A stretch of DNA of 64,000 nt from Brumimicrobium sp. Lineage in GTDB: Bacteria; Bacteroidota; Bacteroidia; Flavobacteriales_D; Crocinitomicaceae. The position numbers and the translations under genes were made by a program. The stretch spans positions 2,466,923 through 2,530,922 of the forward strand of contig JAMLGZ010000001.1 of NCBI GenBank assembly GCA_023957385.1. Reading direction: 5' to 3'. Of the stretch, positions 1 to 9,963 are shown piece after piece (the stretch's first letter is position 1; every line of letters starts with the position of its first letter). The notes beneath the pieces were generated by a model. It saw nothing but the letters and a program-made list of their open reading frames with translations. It did not search any database and had not been told where the DNA came from.

Positions 1-105
1 ATCGTAGATAGTTAGAAGATTTGATAACAGTTTAGAGGATGCTTTAGAGTCTCTCGTCTTTTTAAATTTAGGCATTTAGAATGTTAAAAAGGGAAAGATT
101 TATAA

Positions 106-312
106 GATAAATTAAATATTCATGTAGAAAATCAAAAAGTTCAGAGTATTGAATTGATAAACACTTTAGGGGAGGTTATTACAAATGAACTTCCAACTCC
201 ATCTTCAGATAATAATTATGTGATTGACGTGAGAGATTATGAGAAAGGTATTTATTGGTTAAGAGTTCAAACTGAGAGTGAGAACTTTACTCAAAAAATA
301 ATAATAAATTAA
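106..312 (+). pseudogene. Remnant of a secreted protein: C-terminal T9SS sorting domain
   Basis: The frame is open from a stop at 103-105 to the TAA at 310-312, but it has no usable start codon. Its translation has the type A Por-secretion-tail pattern: a segment VQSIELINTLGEVI, then YVIDVRDYEKGIYWLRVQT, then a basic tail ending KIIIN. In this family the domain sits at the extreme C-terminus and targets the cargo to the type IX secretion system, where it is cut off. Upstream the same frame is broken by stops at 85 and 103, so the passenger part is degraded or was lost at a rearrangement left of the window. I read it as the dead 3' end of a cargo gene; an upstream frameshift in a longer gene is the alternative. 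Confidence 0.7.
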
Positions 313-341
313 TTGTAGATTAAAAAAATAAATTTATTAAG

Positions 342-369
342 GGTGTTTGAATTTCAAACACCTTTTTTT
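342..369 (+). terminator. Rho-independent terminator
   Basis: A perfect 9-bp hairpin (GGTGTTTGA, loop ATT, TCAAACACC) is followed by seven T. It lies 30 bases after the stop of the sorting-domain remnant, so it is that gene's terminator. Its survival supports the view that the remnant was once a normal rightward gene. Confidence 0.85.
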
Positions 370-525
370 ATAGATATTGCTTTATTATATTAATGTATTC
401 TAGTTCAGCGATTTTATATTGAGATGAGGCTATTTCTCTTTCAACTCCAACTTATTACCACCACTTATTTCAAAAGGAGTATAGCTATCACCACATTTAT
501 TCTTTACTTTTTTCTAACATCATTC

Positions 526-3500
526 CTACCACACCCTCCAATCAAACTCCAAGTTCTCGTTTCTACTCGTCGGTTTTTGCAAGCCTTTGGTTAATTCCAA
601 TACCTTTTCTCCAACTTTTTCTTTCAGTTCTCCAACATGAATAGCATCTTTTGTATCCATTAAGGAAATAATGCTATGTGTAAAAACGCCATTCTTTACT
701 CCCTCATTCTCATAGGCAAACTGCGTTCCTCCGGCAGCGGAAATTACAGTTGCTCCCGTTCCTCTTCCCACATTTACAAAAATCTCCTGCATCAGTTCAA
801 AGCTGTTTTTCAATCCCAAACCAGAGCCTTTATACTCAACCGGTTCAATCCCTTTGATTCCAGATTGCTTATTAACTTCCTGGATAGCTACCAAATCCTC
901 CTTATCCACCTCTCCACTATTACAAGCATCAATAAGCAGTAGTTTTTTGCGAGCAGGAATACTGTCTAATAAATCTTCCAATGCTTCATACGGCAATCCT
1001 TTCTCTTTGGGGTTGTTAAAGTCAATTTCATGTGTGGATAGGTAGTAATCAAACTCATCGTCTAATAGTCCGTGACCAGAAAAGGAAACAATCACTTTGT
1101 CATTAACCGTGCTATTCATTAATTTCTTTTTGAGATTAGCCACACTTTCTTTGGTAACTTCTTCATCTAAAAGCGTAATGATTTCACAGTTGTCACCATA
1201 TTTCGCTTTTAGGGCTTGCGATAAATCTTGGATGTCTTTCACCGAATATTTTAAATTGTAGTTTGATTGCTCATATTTATCCACCCCAATTCCTACATAA
1301 TACAGCTTTTCTTTGGCTGGGGTTTTAGGTTCGTAGCGCACATAAAGTGGCTGGCGATAACTCTCGATACCATTGACGTTCAGAATAGATATTTCTATTT
1401 TATTTTCTCCATCGGAAAGGGTGATAGCAACCGTTTCATTGATTTCATTTAAATTTTGATTTCGAATGTTCACTCCTCTATCTCCATAGACAGGCACGCC
1501 ATTTACCCAAACGTTGTAACGATCGAGCTTATAATCGTTGTCTTTTCCCCAAATGTTGAGGGTGAGTTGATTGGAATTTTGGTCGTAGTTGATATTATTT
1601 CTGTTTTTAAAATCACCTTCAGGCACAGAGTAACCACTATCGAAACTGGAGGTGTCTATTCCGAGCTTTTTGATGCGTTTGAGGTAGGCATTTTTGTAGG
1701 ATTTAATTAATTCTTCGTCAGGATTTCCGAAGGCATCTCCAAGATCTTGAAGAACTTTGTCAGGACGATTGTATTTGATGTCTAATTGTTCAAAACCGAT
1801 GATTTTATCATTGTCTTTGATGTAATAGAGAAGTTTTGCGGCTTTAGGAGATGCCATGTAATAACCGTTGGGTAAAAGGGTGAGAGGTTTGTCATTATCA
1901 AAGAAAAATTGACGGATGATTTGTTGGCCGGTTTTGGTGTCCCAGATGATGAAACTACCATCACGGGATGCTGTCAACACTTTTGTACCGTCTGAACTGA
2001 ATACAGATGACGACATCTCGTTAGTATGCCCTTCAAAATTCCGTATCAATTCCCCACTTTCAGCATCCCAAAGTTTGGCAATTTTATCCCAAGAACTCGT
2101 CAACACTCCCCTACCATCTGGACTAAAAACAGCTGAATTCACAAGTAATTTATGCCCTTCAAAGCTATGGATTAATTTTCCACTTGCGACATCCCAAAGT
2201 TTAGCAGTTTCATCAGAAGATCTCGTCAATATCTTTATACCATCTGGACTAAAAATAGCTGAAATGACAACCCTAGCATGTCCTTCAAAACTATGGATTA
2301 ATTTCCCACTTTCTACATCCCAAAGTTTAGCGGTTTTATCCGAAAATGTCGCTAATACTTTAGTACCATCCGGATTAAAAATACCTGAAGTAACCTCAGC
2401 TGTACTTACTTCAAAACTATGAATTAATTTTCCACTTCCCACATCCCAAAGTTTGGCGGTATTATCCTTAGATATTGTCAATACTTTGGTGTTATCAGGA
2501 CTAAAAACAGCAGATCTTAGCCACTTGGTATGTCCTTCCAAACTATGAAGCAATTTTCCATTTTCCACATCCCAAAGTTTGGCGGTTTTATCACTAGATG
2601 CTGTCAACGCTTTCGTACCATCCGGACTGAAAACAGCTGAATTAACTTGATCGGTATGCCTTTCAAAACTATATATCAGTTTTCCACTTTCAACATCCCA
2701 AAGTTTGGCAGTTTTATCGTCTGATGCAGTCAACACTTTTGTACCATCTGGACTATAAACAGCTGAGTTGACATAATCTGTATGTCCTTTTAAATTTCGT
2801 GTTAAACTTCCATGTTGAACATCCCAAAGTTTAATGGTGTTGCTATTCCCTGATCTCGTCAATACTTTAGTATCGTCTGGATTAAAAACAGCAAAAAGGA
2901 TTTCATCGGTATATCCTTCAAAATTTTGCAATAACTTGCCGCTTTGTGCATCCCACAATTTGGCAGTTTTATCACTTGACGCTGTTAAGACTTTTTTGCC
3001 ATCTGGACTAAAAACAGCTAAGTTGACATACTCTGTATGTCCTTCAAAACTATTTAATAATTTTCCGCTTTTGACATCCCAGAGCTTAACTGTTTTGTCT
3101 TTCCCTGACCTCGTCAATATTTTTGTACCATTTGGACTAAAAACAGCTGAATTGACTGCACCCATATGACCTTCAAAACTATGAAGCAATTTTCCGCTTT
3201 TGACATCCCAGAGTTTTGCAGTTTTATCAAACGATGCCGTTACTATTTTTGTGCCGTCTGGACTCACAATAGCTGAAACAACATCATCAGTATGTCCTAC
3301 AAAATTTAATATTAAATTTCCACTTTGAGCATCCCATAACTTGGCGGTTTTGTCATCTGATGTTATTAACACTTTTGTGGCATCTGGACTAAAAACAGCT
3401 GAGTTGACAGAATTATTTTGTCCTCCAAAACTATGGATTAATTTTCCGCTTTGGGTATCCCAGAGCTTAACAGTTTTGTCAAAAGAAGATCTAGTTAACA

Positions 3501-4023
3501 CTTTTGTGCCGTCTGGGCTAAAAACAGCCGAATTGACTTCATCTGTATGCCCCTCAAAAGTTTGTACTATTTTTTTACTTTCAATATCCCATAGCTTGAC
3601 AGTTTTGTCAAAAGATGTTATTATTAATACTTTGGTGCCATCTGGACTAAAAAGGGCTGAACGTACCTCATTATTATTCCCTTCAAAACTACGTACTAAC
3701 TCTCCACTGTAAACATTCCATAATTTAACAGTTTCGTCATCTGATGCTGTCAACACCCTGGTACCATCTGGACTGAAAACTGCTGAATTGACCCCACTAG
3801 AATGTCCCTCAAAACTATGGATTAATTTACCGCTTTTAGCATCCCAGAATTTAACAGTATTGTCATAAGATATCGTCAATATCTTAGTGCCATCTGGACT
3901 GAAAATCGCTGACTGGACATTCCTGGTATGCCCCACAGGCAAGCCTAAGCGTATTGAATTCTGTTGGGCGTTGGCATTCCACCCCAAGCAAAGCAGTAAG
4001 ATAAAAAGCACAATCTTTTTCAT
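526..4023 (-). CDS. Secreted WD40-repeat protein with C-terminal caspase-like (C14) domain
   Basis: The 1165-residue product starts with a signal peptide (cleavage near NANA-QQ). About 16 WD40 repeats follow, each with an SPDGTKVLT strand and a KLWD ending, filling roughly residues 25-720, enough for two beta-propellers. A linker follows, then a caspase-fold domain from about residue 904 to the end. The catalytic pair of peptidase family C14 is visible: His984 in SFSGHG and Cys1034 in IDACNSG. Families of this kind are proteases activated through ligand or partner binding to the propeller; the substrate here is unknown. The signal peptide suggests action in the periplasm or outside the cell. 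The repeats are highly similar in DNA, so this locus is prone to repeat-number change. No partner gene is adjacent. Confidence 0.9.
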   Translation of the reverse strand: MKKIVLFILLLCLGWNANAQQNSIRLGLPVGHTRNVQSAIFSPDGTKILTISYDNTVKFWDAKSGKLIHSFEGHSSGVNSAVFSPDGTRVLTASDDETVKLWNVYSGELVRSFEGNNNEVRSALFSPDGTKVLIITSFDKTVKLWDIESKKIVQTFEGHTDEVNSAVFSPDGTKVLTRSSFDKTVKLWDTQSGKLIHSFGGQNNSVNSAVFSPDATKVLITSDDKTAKLWDAQSGNLILNFVGHTDDVVSAIVSPDGTKIVTASFDKTAKLWDVKSGKLLHSFEGHMGAVNSAVFSPNGTKILTRSGKDKTVKLWDVKSGKLLNSFEGHTEYVNLAVFSPDGKKVLTASSDKTAKLWDAQSGKLLQNFEGYTDEILFAVFNPDDTKVLTRSGNSNTIKLWDVQHGSLTRNLKGHTDYVNSAVYSPDGTKVLTASDDKTAKLWDVESGKLIYSFERHTDQVNSAVFSPDGTKALTASSDKTAKLWDVENGKLLHSLEGHTKWLRSAVFSPDNTKVLTISKDNTAKLWDVGSGKLIHSFEVSTAEVTSGIFNPDGTKVLATFSDKTAKLWDVESGKLIHSFEGHARVVISAIFSPDGIKILTRSSDETAKLWDVASGKLIHSFEGHKLLVNSAVFSPDGRGVLTSSWDKIAKLWDAESGELIRNFEGHTNEMSSSVFSSDGTKVLTASRDGSFIIWDTKTGQQIIRQFFFDNDKPLTLLPNGYYMASPKAAKLLYYIKDNDKIIGFEQLDIKYNRPDKVLQDLGDAFGNPDEELIKSYKNAYLKRIKKLGIDTSSFDSGYSVPEGDFKNRNNINYDQNSNQLTLNIWGKDNDYKLDRYNVWVNGVPVYGDRGVNIRNQNLNEINETVAITLSDGENKIEISILNVNGIESYRQPLYVRYEPKTPAKEKLYYVGIGVDKYEQSNYNLKYSVKDIQDLSQALKAKYGDNCEIITLLDEEVTKESVANLKKKLMNSTVNDKVIVSFSGHGLLDDEFDYYLSTHEIDFNNPKEKGLPYEALEDLLDSIPARKKLLLIDACNSGEVDKEDLVAIQEVNKQSGIKGIEPVEYKGSGLGLKNSFELMQEIFVNVGRGTGATVISAAGGTQFAYENEGVKNGVFTHSIISLMDTKDAIHVGELKEKVGEKVLELTKGLQKPTSRNENLEFDWRVW

Positions 4024-4251
4024 ATCAGGTAATTACGGTTTATAAATATAATAAAATCACCTCACCAACAAAAAAAACCACCCAATTCTATAATCATTGA
4101 GCGGCTTTATAACTTTTGTAAAAATGGCATAAGTCTAATATTATGCACTCAGATAAAGAGTTATTCTCTGTTCACAAGATTTCTTATACGTAGAAATTGG
4201 GATATATCAGCTAAAAGTAGTTAACCGTATGCATCCTTTCCACATTAGAAT

Positions 4252-4485
4252 TTAATCATTGATTTTTGCTGTACAAAACATATCATTGTTTTTGTTCAGC
4301 TTGCTATTGCATTTTTCTACTGCTTCATTATTGTTATCAGCAAAAACAGTTGCAGAGGTTTCTTTTGAACCATTTAGAACCACACCGTTTGAACAATGAC
4401 AAATCCACGACTTTTTACATGAGGAGAAGGTAAAGGTCATAAGGAATAGACCTGCAACTAGGATGATTTTTTGTTTTGTATGCAT
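4252..4485 (-). CDS. Small putative lipoprotein
   Basis: The 77-residue product has a lipoprotein signal: a hydrophobic stretch followed by FSSC, with Cys23 as the expected lipidation site and KK just after it. The mature part is short and cysteine-containing (WICHCSNG, then single cysteines further on), so disulfides or metal binding are possible. The start lies 26 bases downstream of the stop of the neighbouring leftward gene, so the two are probably cotranscribed. I do not recognise a family. The lipobox and operon position argue for a real gene. Confidence 0.7.
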   Translation of the reverse strand: MHTKQKIILVAGLFLMTFTFSSCKKSWICHCSNGVVLNGSKETSATVFADNNNEAVEKCNSKLNKNNDMFCTAKIND

Positions 4486-4511
4486 ACTATTTTGATTTTT
4501 ATGTTAAGTTA

Positions 4512-5279
4512 TTAAAAAGTAAAGTTTTGTTCTGTCAACATTTCTTCTAATGTTTGTACGTAAATGTCTATGATAGTTGTGATAGGAACTCCAGAGTAGA
4601 TTTTTGTCTCCCATATTGAATTCATCAATTCGTCATAGTGCTTGCTTTTTATAGTGATTTTATCAACTTTACTGAATTTCTTTGTATGCTTATACGTATT
4701 AATTTTCTTACCATTTCTGTCATATAGCGTAAGTGTAATCTTGCAAGTAGGTTTAACGAAATTCTCTAAAATCTCAACCTCTGAATCCATAATTATTCCA
4801 ACGGATTCATCGTATGTTAAAAAACTTTTCTTAGTCCAATATGGGAAGTTATCAAATCCATCTTTTCCATCTCCAAATAGCATCGTGTTGGTAGCTGGAC
4901 TCATTCCTAATTTATTTTGGACAAAATCTGGATCTGCAACTATTACCGTTTTACCTGTTTTTTCAGATAAGATTTCTTCCGTAATTTTAAAAACAGAATA
5001 CTTAGCATAATATGATAAACTAACCTTACCTGAAACGCTTGAAAGAACCTTGCTATCTCTTTCACTTTCGAATCCTGTAGCGTAGCTTTGAGGTATTGCA
5101 AACTTAAACTTAAAAATACTTGCATCACGTGTTTTAAAGTTGTCCCACTCTTTACGTATTTCCGTTTGATCGTCTGCATAAGAAACGTCAATTAATGCAT
5201 TATTTTGGGCATAGCTATGGGAGACAAATACTAGTGCTATACTTAAAATTCCTCCTAAAATTTGTAGTTTTCTTTTCAT
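4512..5279 (-). CDS. Exported protein of unknown function
   Basis: The 255-residue product has a clear signal peptide (MKRKLQILGG..., cleavage after SHSYA). The mature part is polar and mostly predicted beta/alpha without transmembrane segments. No catalytic motif or known family was recognised. It lies directly upstream of the small lipoprotein gene on the same strand (gap 26 bases), so the pair likely forms one transcript. The only other long frame here is a shadow in an alternative frame. Confidence 0.75.
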   Translation of the reverse strand: MKRKLQILGGILSIALVFVSHSYAQNNALIDVSYADDQTEIRKEWDNFKTRDASIFKFKFAIPQSYATGFESERDSKVLSSVSGKVSLSYYAKYSVFKITEEILSEKTGKTVIVADPDFVQNKLGMSPATNTMLFGDGKDGFDNFPYWTKKSFLTYDESVGIIMDSEVEILENFVKPTCKITLTLYDRNGKKINTYKHTKKFSKVDKITIKSKHYDELMNSIWETKIYSGVPITTIIDIYVQTLEEMLTEQNFTF

Positions 5280-5486
5280 CGGTTGTTTTTTATAATCATT
5301 TTTTTAGTTGCCAATTTTAACAAGCTTTATACCAAATGAATATATCAGGATAAAAGTTTTTGTTTTCAATCTATCTTTTACAGTTGAATAAGTTCCTTTG
5401 GTAGTAATTCCTATACTGTTTTGAAGAAGTTTAACAAATAAGAAATAGAAATGTTCATGGATAGTATATCTAACAGAACTTAAAGA

Positions 5487-8400
5487 CTACCTCACCAACA
5501 CAAACGCCGCCCACTTATACGGCTCCTCCGCATACTTCCCTTTCATATACTCCTGCGTAGCTTTATAACTCGCTTCAATATCGTTATTTTCAAACAATTT
5601 ACCATAAAAATACTCCATAAATTCCGCTGTTTCTTTATCCGGTACTTGCCACAGACTCATCAAGAGATATTTTGCTCCTGCCATCTTAAACGAACGTTGT
5701 AATCCATACACTCCTTCACTCCCTTTGATGTCGCCCAATCCTGTTTCACAGGCTGAAAGTACAACCAATTTCGTGTTGGGTAAGGCTACGTTTGAGGCTT
5801 CGTAAGCAGTCAAAATTCCATCTTCCAAACCTTCGGGAATAGCTTCTCCTTTCCAGGTGTGGTTTGCTCCAGCAAATAATAATCCCGAACGGTTGAGTGG
5901 ATTATCAGAGAGTTTAAACATGTTTTGTTGCTCTCCTATGCGTTGCATTCTTTCTAGGTCTTCTTTTTTAGTTTCAGGATCTGGGAAGAAAAAACCGTGG
6001 GTAGCAATGTGCAAGATTTGTGGGGAGTTTTTACCGTTTAGTGCTTTAAATTGCTCTTCTGTTGCCTTATTTCCTGTATAATAATTCACTTTTGCTTGAC
6101 CCTTTTGAGCTACAGTTTGGATGCGTTCTACTTCGGTAAGTGTCCCTTGAAGATAACTCCATGTCTCCCCACCTCGGTTTAAATCTTCGCTTAATGAACG
6201 TGAAACAAAATCATCTTTTCCTGCTATATTTTGAACAGACTGGGCAATTGTTTTACTATCTTCATCGTAGTTAACACCTCCGAATAAAGCAATGTCTGTA
6301 AACTTCTCCGTAGAGGTTTCTTCTAACAATTTAGCTGTGGTACTAACTTGGTGTAAATCGTATATATCCGAAAGATATTTACCATCGGGAGTGGTAATGG
6401 CCGAAAAGGCAATTTGGTTAAGCGTACCGCTTGGTGCAAAGTAGATGGTTTCGCCTTCTTTCAGGTATTGCGCCATTGGTTTCCAAACGAGGTCGTACAT
6501 TTTAGCTAAATCGGGACCCGTAGCAACTTCGGAGATTCCACGGTAGAGATTGGAGACTTGGTTGACTCCTTTACCGGAATTTGCTAAAAGTTCATCCATT
6601 TCTGCTTGGGTAAAGAGAGGAACAAGTTGTGGTTGTGGGGCGTTTTTGCGGAGAATGAGTGCCGTATATTGGGTGGTGTCTGTCCATCTGCTCCCTGTAA
6701 AAACGCGAAAATTTGAAAATTCAATGGCTACTTCGTTGGGTTTTAGTTTCTGCTGAACATCTTGCCAAGTGGTTTTACCCACTTGGAAGAGCAAACCTGA
6801 ATTTTTCGTGAGTTGAATCAATTTTTTTTCTAAATTTTCAGCTTCCAATTCCCATTCTTTCAAGTGTTCGCTTCGATTTACAATAGGTAAAGAATATTGT
6901 TTAGCTAGGGTAGCCTTTTTTTGTGACCATTCTTCAAATTTTTGCAACACTTCAGGATTATCACTATTCTCGATGTTATTACGCATATTTTGGCTAGAAG
7001 CTAGTATCAAACCTTTGGTTAACAATTCCATGTCAAAAGCAGGTTTAGCGGTTGAATTATCTCGGGCATAATAAATTGAAAAACCACTCTGATATCCTCT
7101 AATGTAGGGACTTATGGATTGTATAAATTTTTCCTTTTCATCTTCAGACAAAAAACTAAAATTTTGATTGATTTGACTTTTAATATTCTCTAGAGATTCA
7201 GTAATATATGGATACGCTTTTTCAAATTCATCTTGTTTTAAGTAAAAAGAAGTAATATTACTAAGTTGTAATCCATAATTAGAATGTTCGACTCCCAACG
7301 TATTTTTAAAACCTTCAAGTGCTTCTTTGTATAATGAAATAGCCTTGTCATTTTCTCCGATATCGCTATATAACAAGGCTAAATTCCCAATAAACAACAT
7401 ATAATCTGGATTGTCTTTTCCATGATACGTAAGCACATTTAGAATAGCCTCCTGAATCAAAGGAAGTGCCTTATCATATTGTTCTATCAGAAGATACATC
7501 GTTCCAGCATTATTCAAAATCATATTATAAGAGGATTGTTGTTTTTCCAAACTCTTACGGGCGCTTTCCAATACTTCTTCTATTACTTCCAATGCTTTAT
7601 CGTATTGGCGTAAATTCTTATAGATTATAGATAGATTATTCAAATATTGTATATAAGAAGGGTGATTTTCCCCCAAAATTTTCTTTGTCTTGGCCACAGC
7701 TTCTAATTCCATTTCTAGTGCTTTCTCATTTTGACCAAAACTTTGATAAATCGTAGCTAAATTATTCAATACTAAACTATATCCCGGATGGTCTTTACCA
7801 AAAGTTTTTTCTACATTCTCTAAGGCTTGCTCACAATATTGCACCGCCTTATCGTATTTACCCATCTTATTATACAAATCCGATAAATTGGAAAGTAAAG
7901 TGTTATAAGTTTGATTAACTACATGATTTTCTTCTAATATTTCTTTGAGTTCTAAATACCGTTGCTGTGCTTTTTCATACTCACCAAACTTGGCATAAGC
8001 TAAGGCTTGATTATTAACTATTTTGAAATAAGGGTCATTTATTTTACCTGAATTAGTTTCTATGTTTATAAGGGCTTTATCATAATACTCAAAAGCGGCG
8101 TCAAATTCACCCAAACTCACATACTGGTCTGCAACATTACCTAAATAAATACCATTATAAGGATGATTTTCTCCCAAGAGGCGTGCAACATTAGAAAGTA
8201 CTTCCAATTGAATATTCAACGCTTTTCTATTCTCTCCTTTATCCGCATACAGAATACTCAAATTATTCAGTAATTGATAATAATCAGGGTTGTCTTTACC
8301 GTATCTCTGAGAAGCAACTTCAAGCATTTCATTATAAGTATCCTCCGACTCTTGATATTTTCCTAAGCAACGATAAACATCTGCTAGAATGCTTAATTGT

Positions 8401-9473
8401 AGCGGATAGTTTGCAAAACAAGTAGTTAAATTTCTATTGGTTAATTCAATAGCTTCTTGAATATACATTAAAGTCATCTTATAGTTCTCTATATCTCTAT
8501 ATACTCCTGCTAAATTACTTACGATTGTGTTGTAATTAAAATTGTCCTTCCCATACAGAAGTTCCGTAGAATCTTTGACATTAAAGAAAATTGACAATGC
8601 CTTTTCATAATCTCCCAAAAATCGGTAGGTCATCGCTATATTACTTTGGATAAGGAAATAGTTTGGGCTTTGATTCCCCAATGTTTTGCGTGTATATGCT
8701 AGAGATGTTATATAAACAGGAATTGCTTTTTGATATTCTCCTAAACTTCGGTATGTTTCAGCAAGATTTCCGAGATAGATACCATAATTTATATCCTGAT
8801 CGGCATTTCCTTGTGTATTTTCCACAGCTTGTAAGAATAATTCTTGTGCATCTTTATACAATCCTTCTCCTTGATATAACATACCTAAATTATTAACCAA
8901 TAGATTATAACTAGGATCTTCTACCCCAAGGTTTTCACCAAGAAATTCAATACGTGTCAACAGCACTTGTTCGGCCTCTTGCAGAAGTCCTAAAGATTTA
9001 TACATATTAGTAACCGCAACAATGTTGGAAGCATATCTAGGGTGAGTTGCTCCAAAATATTTCTCCGAATTTACAATCACATCAGAATACACAGAATCCG
9101 CTTCTTCATAGCGTTCTAATTCAGCATACTCATTAGCCAAGAAAGCTTGATATAATATAAAATCCTCATCATCTTCTCCTAAAACGGGTTTTAGAATTTT
9201 GATAGCTTCTTCAAATAAAGGAAGGGCTTCTGTATGATCTCCTAAGGTATGTTTGATATTGGCTACGTTAAATAGAGAAATCCCATAGTTGCCTGATTTC
9301 ACACCAAACTCTTTTTTAGCTGCTTTCACGGACTCTTGTGCATAGGTTAATGCTTCTACATAGTTACCCTGTTGAAAAGAAGAAACAACTTTGTCATTTA
9401 ATTCTTCAAAATTCTGACTATACAAAAGGGTTGTAGCGAGAAGAAATAAAAAGGTAAGAAAAGAAGATTTCAT
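5487..9473 (-). CDS. Secreted TPR-repeat protein with C-terminal CHAT protease domain
   Basis: The frame is open from 9506, but the start at 9473 is preferred because it opens directly with a signal peptide (MKSSFLTFLFLLATTLLYSQ); that gives 1328 residues. Most of the protein is tandem 42-residue tetratricopeptide repeats of the kinesin-light-chain type (units such as LNNLATIYQSFGQNEKALEM). The last ~350 residues are a CHAT domain (caspase HetF associated with TPRs). The catalytic residues can be seen, His in LHIATHGFFF (1159 from this start) and Cys in VLSACETGLGD (1242), and the end LMSLWQVPD...WAAFVLVR is typical. CHAT proteins are caspase-fold proteases gated by their TPR part. In this protein the signal peptide implies export, unlike the cytoplasmic CHAT effectors of type III-E CRISPR systems. 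The substrate is unknown. Confidence 0.9.
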   Translation of the reverse strand: MKSSFLTFLFLLATTLLYSQNFEELNDKVVSSFQQGNYVEALTYAQESVKAAKKEFGVKSGNYGISLFNVANIKHTLGDHTEALPLFEEAIKILKPVLGEDDEDFILYQAFLANEYAELERYEEADSVYSDVIVNSEKYFGATHPRYASNIVAVTNMYKSLGLLQEAEQVLLTRIEFLGENLGVEDPSYNLLVNNLGMLYQGEGLYKDAQELFLQAVENTQGNADQDINYGIYLGNLAETYRSLGEYQKAIPVYITSLAYTRKTLGNQSPNYFLIQSNIAMTYRFLGDYEKALSIFFNVKDSTELLYGKDNFNYNTIVSNLAGVYRDIENYKMTLMYIQEAIELTNRNLTTCFANYPLQLSILADVYRCLGKYQESEDTYNEMLEVASQRYGKDNPDYYQLLNNLSILYADKGENRKALNIQLEVLSNVARLLGENHPYNGIYLGNVADQYVSLGEFDAAFEYYDKALINIETNSGKINDPYFKIVNNQALAYAKFGEYEKAQQRYLELKEILEENHVVNQTYNTLLSNLSDLYNKMGKYDKAVQYCEQALENVEKTFGKDHPGYSLVLNNLATIYQSFGQNEKALEMELEAVAKTKKILGENHPSYIQYLNNLSIIYKNLRQYDKALEVIEEVLESARKSLEKQQSSYNMILNNAGTMYLLIEQYDKALPLIQEAILNVLTYHGKDNPDYMLFIGNLALLYSDIGENDKAISLYKEALEGFKNTLGVEHSNYGLQLSNITSFYLKQDEFEKAYPYITESLENIKSQINQNFSFLSEDEKEKFIQSISPYIRGYQSGFSIYYARDNSTAKPAFDMELLTKGLILASSQNMRNNIENSDNPEVLQKFEEWSQKKATLAKQYSLPIVNRSEHLKEWELEAENLEKKLIQLTKNSGLLFQVGKTTWQDVQQKLKPNEVAIEFSNFRVFTGSRWTDTTQYTALILRKNAPQPQLVPLFTQAEMDELLANSGKGVNQVSNLYRGISEVATGPDLAKMYDLVWKPMAQYLKEGETIYFAPSGTLNQIAFSAITTPDGKYLSDIYDLHQVSTTAKLLEETSTEKFTDIALFGGVNYDEDSKTIAQSVQNIAGKDDFVSRSLSEDLNRGGETWSYLQGTLTEVERIQTVAQKGQAKVNYYTGNKATEEQFKALNGKNSPQILHIATHGFFFPDPETKKEDLERMQRIGEQQNMFKLSDNPLNRSGLLFAGANHTWKGEAIPEGLEDGILTAYEASNVALPNTKLVVLSACETGLGDIKGSEGVYGLQRSFKMAGAKYLLMSLWQVPDKETAEFMEYFYGKLFENNDIEASYKATQEYMKGKYAEEPYKWAAFVLVR

Positions 9474-9717
9474 CCTAATAAGATTTTGGGTTACACAAGA
9501 ATACAAAAAATATTCCTCTTTTATTTGCGTAAATTCTTTAAATAAAAAAAGCTTCCTTAATAGAAAGCTTTTTATTAAAATCGATTAACAAATACTATCC
9601 ATTATTTAGGTATAAGTGAAACCATGGAATAATTTTGACTTTCTTAACACGATTATTCAAGTTTTTTAATACATTTACTTATTGTGTATATATAAAAGGC
9701 TAATAAATTCATGATTA

Positions 9718-9922
9718 CCTATGTATTTGGCTTGTAATAGCTTAAAAAATAGAAAACAATTTATAAATAGACCCCGAGCAACCAAGGTTCTCGAGGTGAC
9801 AATTGTGAGGGGAAGCTATCGGTCGGCTTCGCCGACCGCCCTGTCCGCTCTATGTATTGTCACCCCGACGGACGAAGGAGGGTCGGGGTCTAGCACTACA
9901 TTTTATACTAAAAATACAACGA
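9718..9922 (+). repeat. ~200 bp palindromic interspersed repeat, copy 1
   Basis: A GC-rich core at 9768-9892 is bounded by the inverted repeat TAGACCCCGA / TCGGGGTCTA, with an inner inverted pair GTGACAAT / ATTGTCAC and a central hairpin CGGTCGGCTTCGCCGACCG. AT-rich flanks extend the similarity to a TIR-like end AAATACAACGA at about 9922. The left limit is approximate. It matches copy 2 in the same orientation and copy 3 in the opposite one. There is no coding capacity. The 9507-9963 gap holds this repeat, plus a weak AAAAAGCTT/AAGCTTTTT hairpin near 9546-9574. Confidence 0.8.
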
Positions 9923-9963
9923 ATTACATTTATCTTTAATTAAAAAGTGTTTAAACTCCAACC

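Noticed and set aside
676..3712. Several open frames on the plus strand opposite the WD40-caspase gene
   Set aside because: They repeat with the period of the WD40 units and mirror the antisense of that gene; there is no start context or independent homology.
5487..9473. CHAT protein as a type III-E CRISPR (TPR-CHAT) effector
   Set aside because: No cas genes or repeat array were seen nearby, and the protein starts with a signal peptide.
9545..9574. AAAAAGCTT...AAGCTTTTT as a terminator
   Set aside because: It lies upstream of two divergent genes, so it serves no 3' end; the stem is short and AT-rich. Mentioned only in passing.
9721..9939. A 72-residue plus-strand frame before the decarboxylase gene
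   Set aside because: It lies inside palindromic repeat copy 1 and its translation reflects the hairpins, not a protein family.
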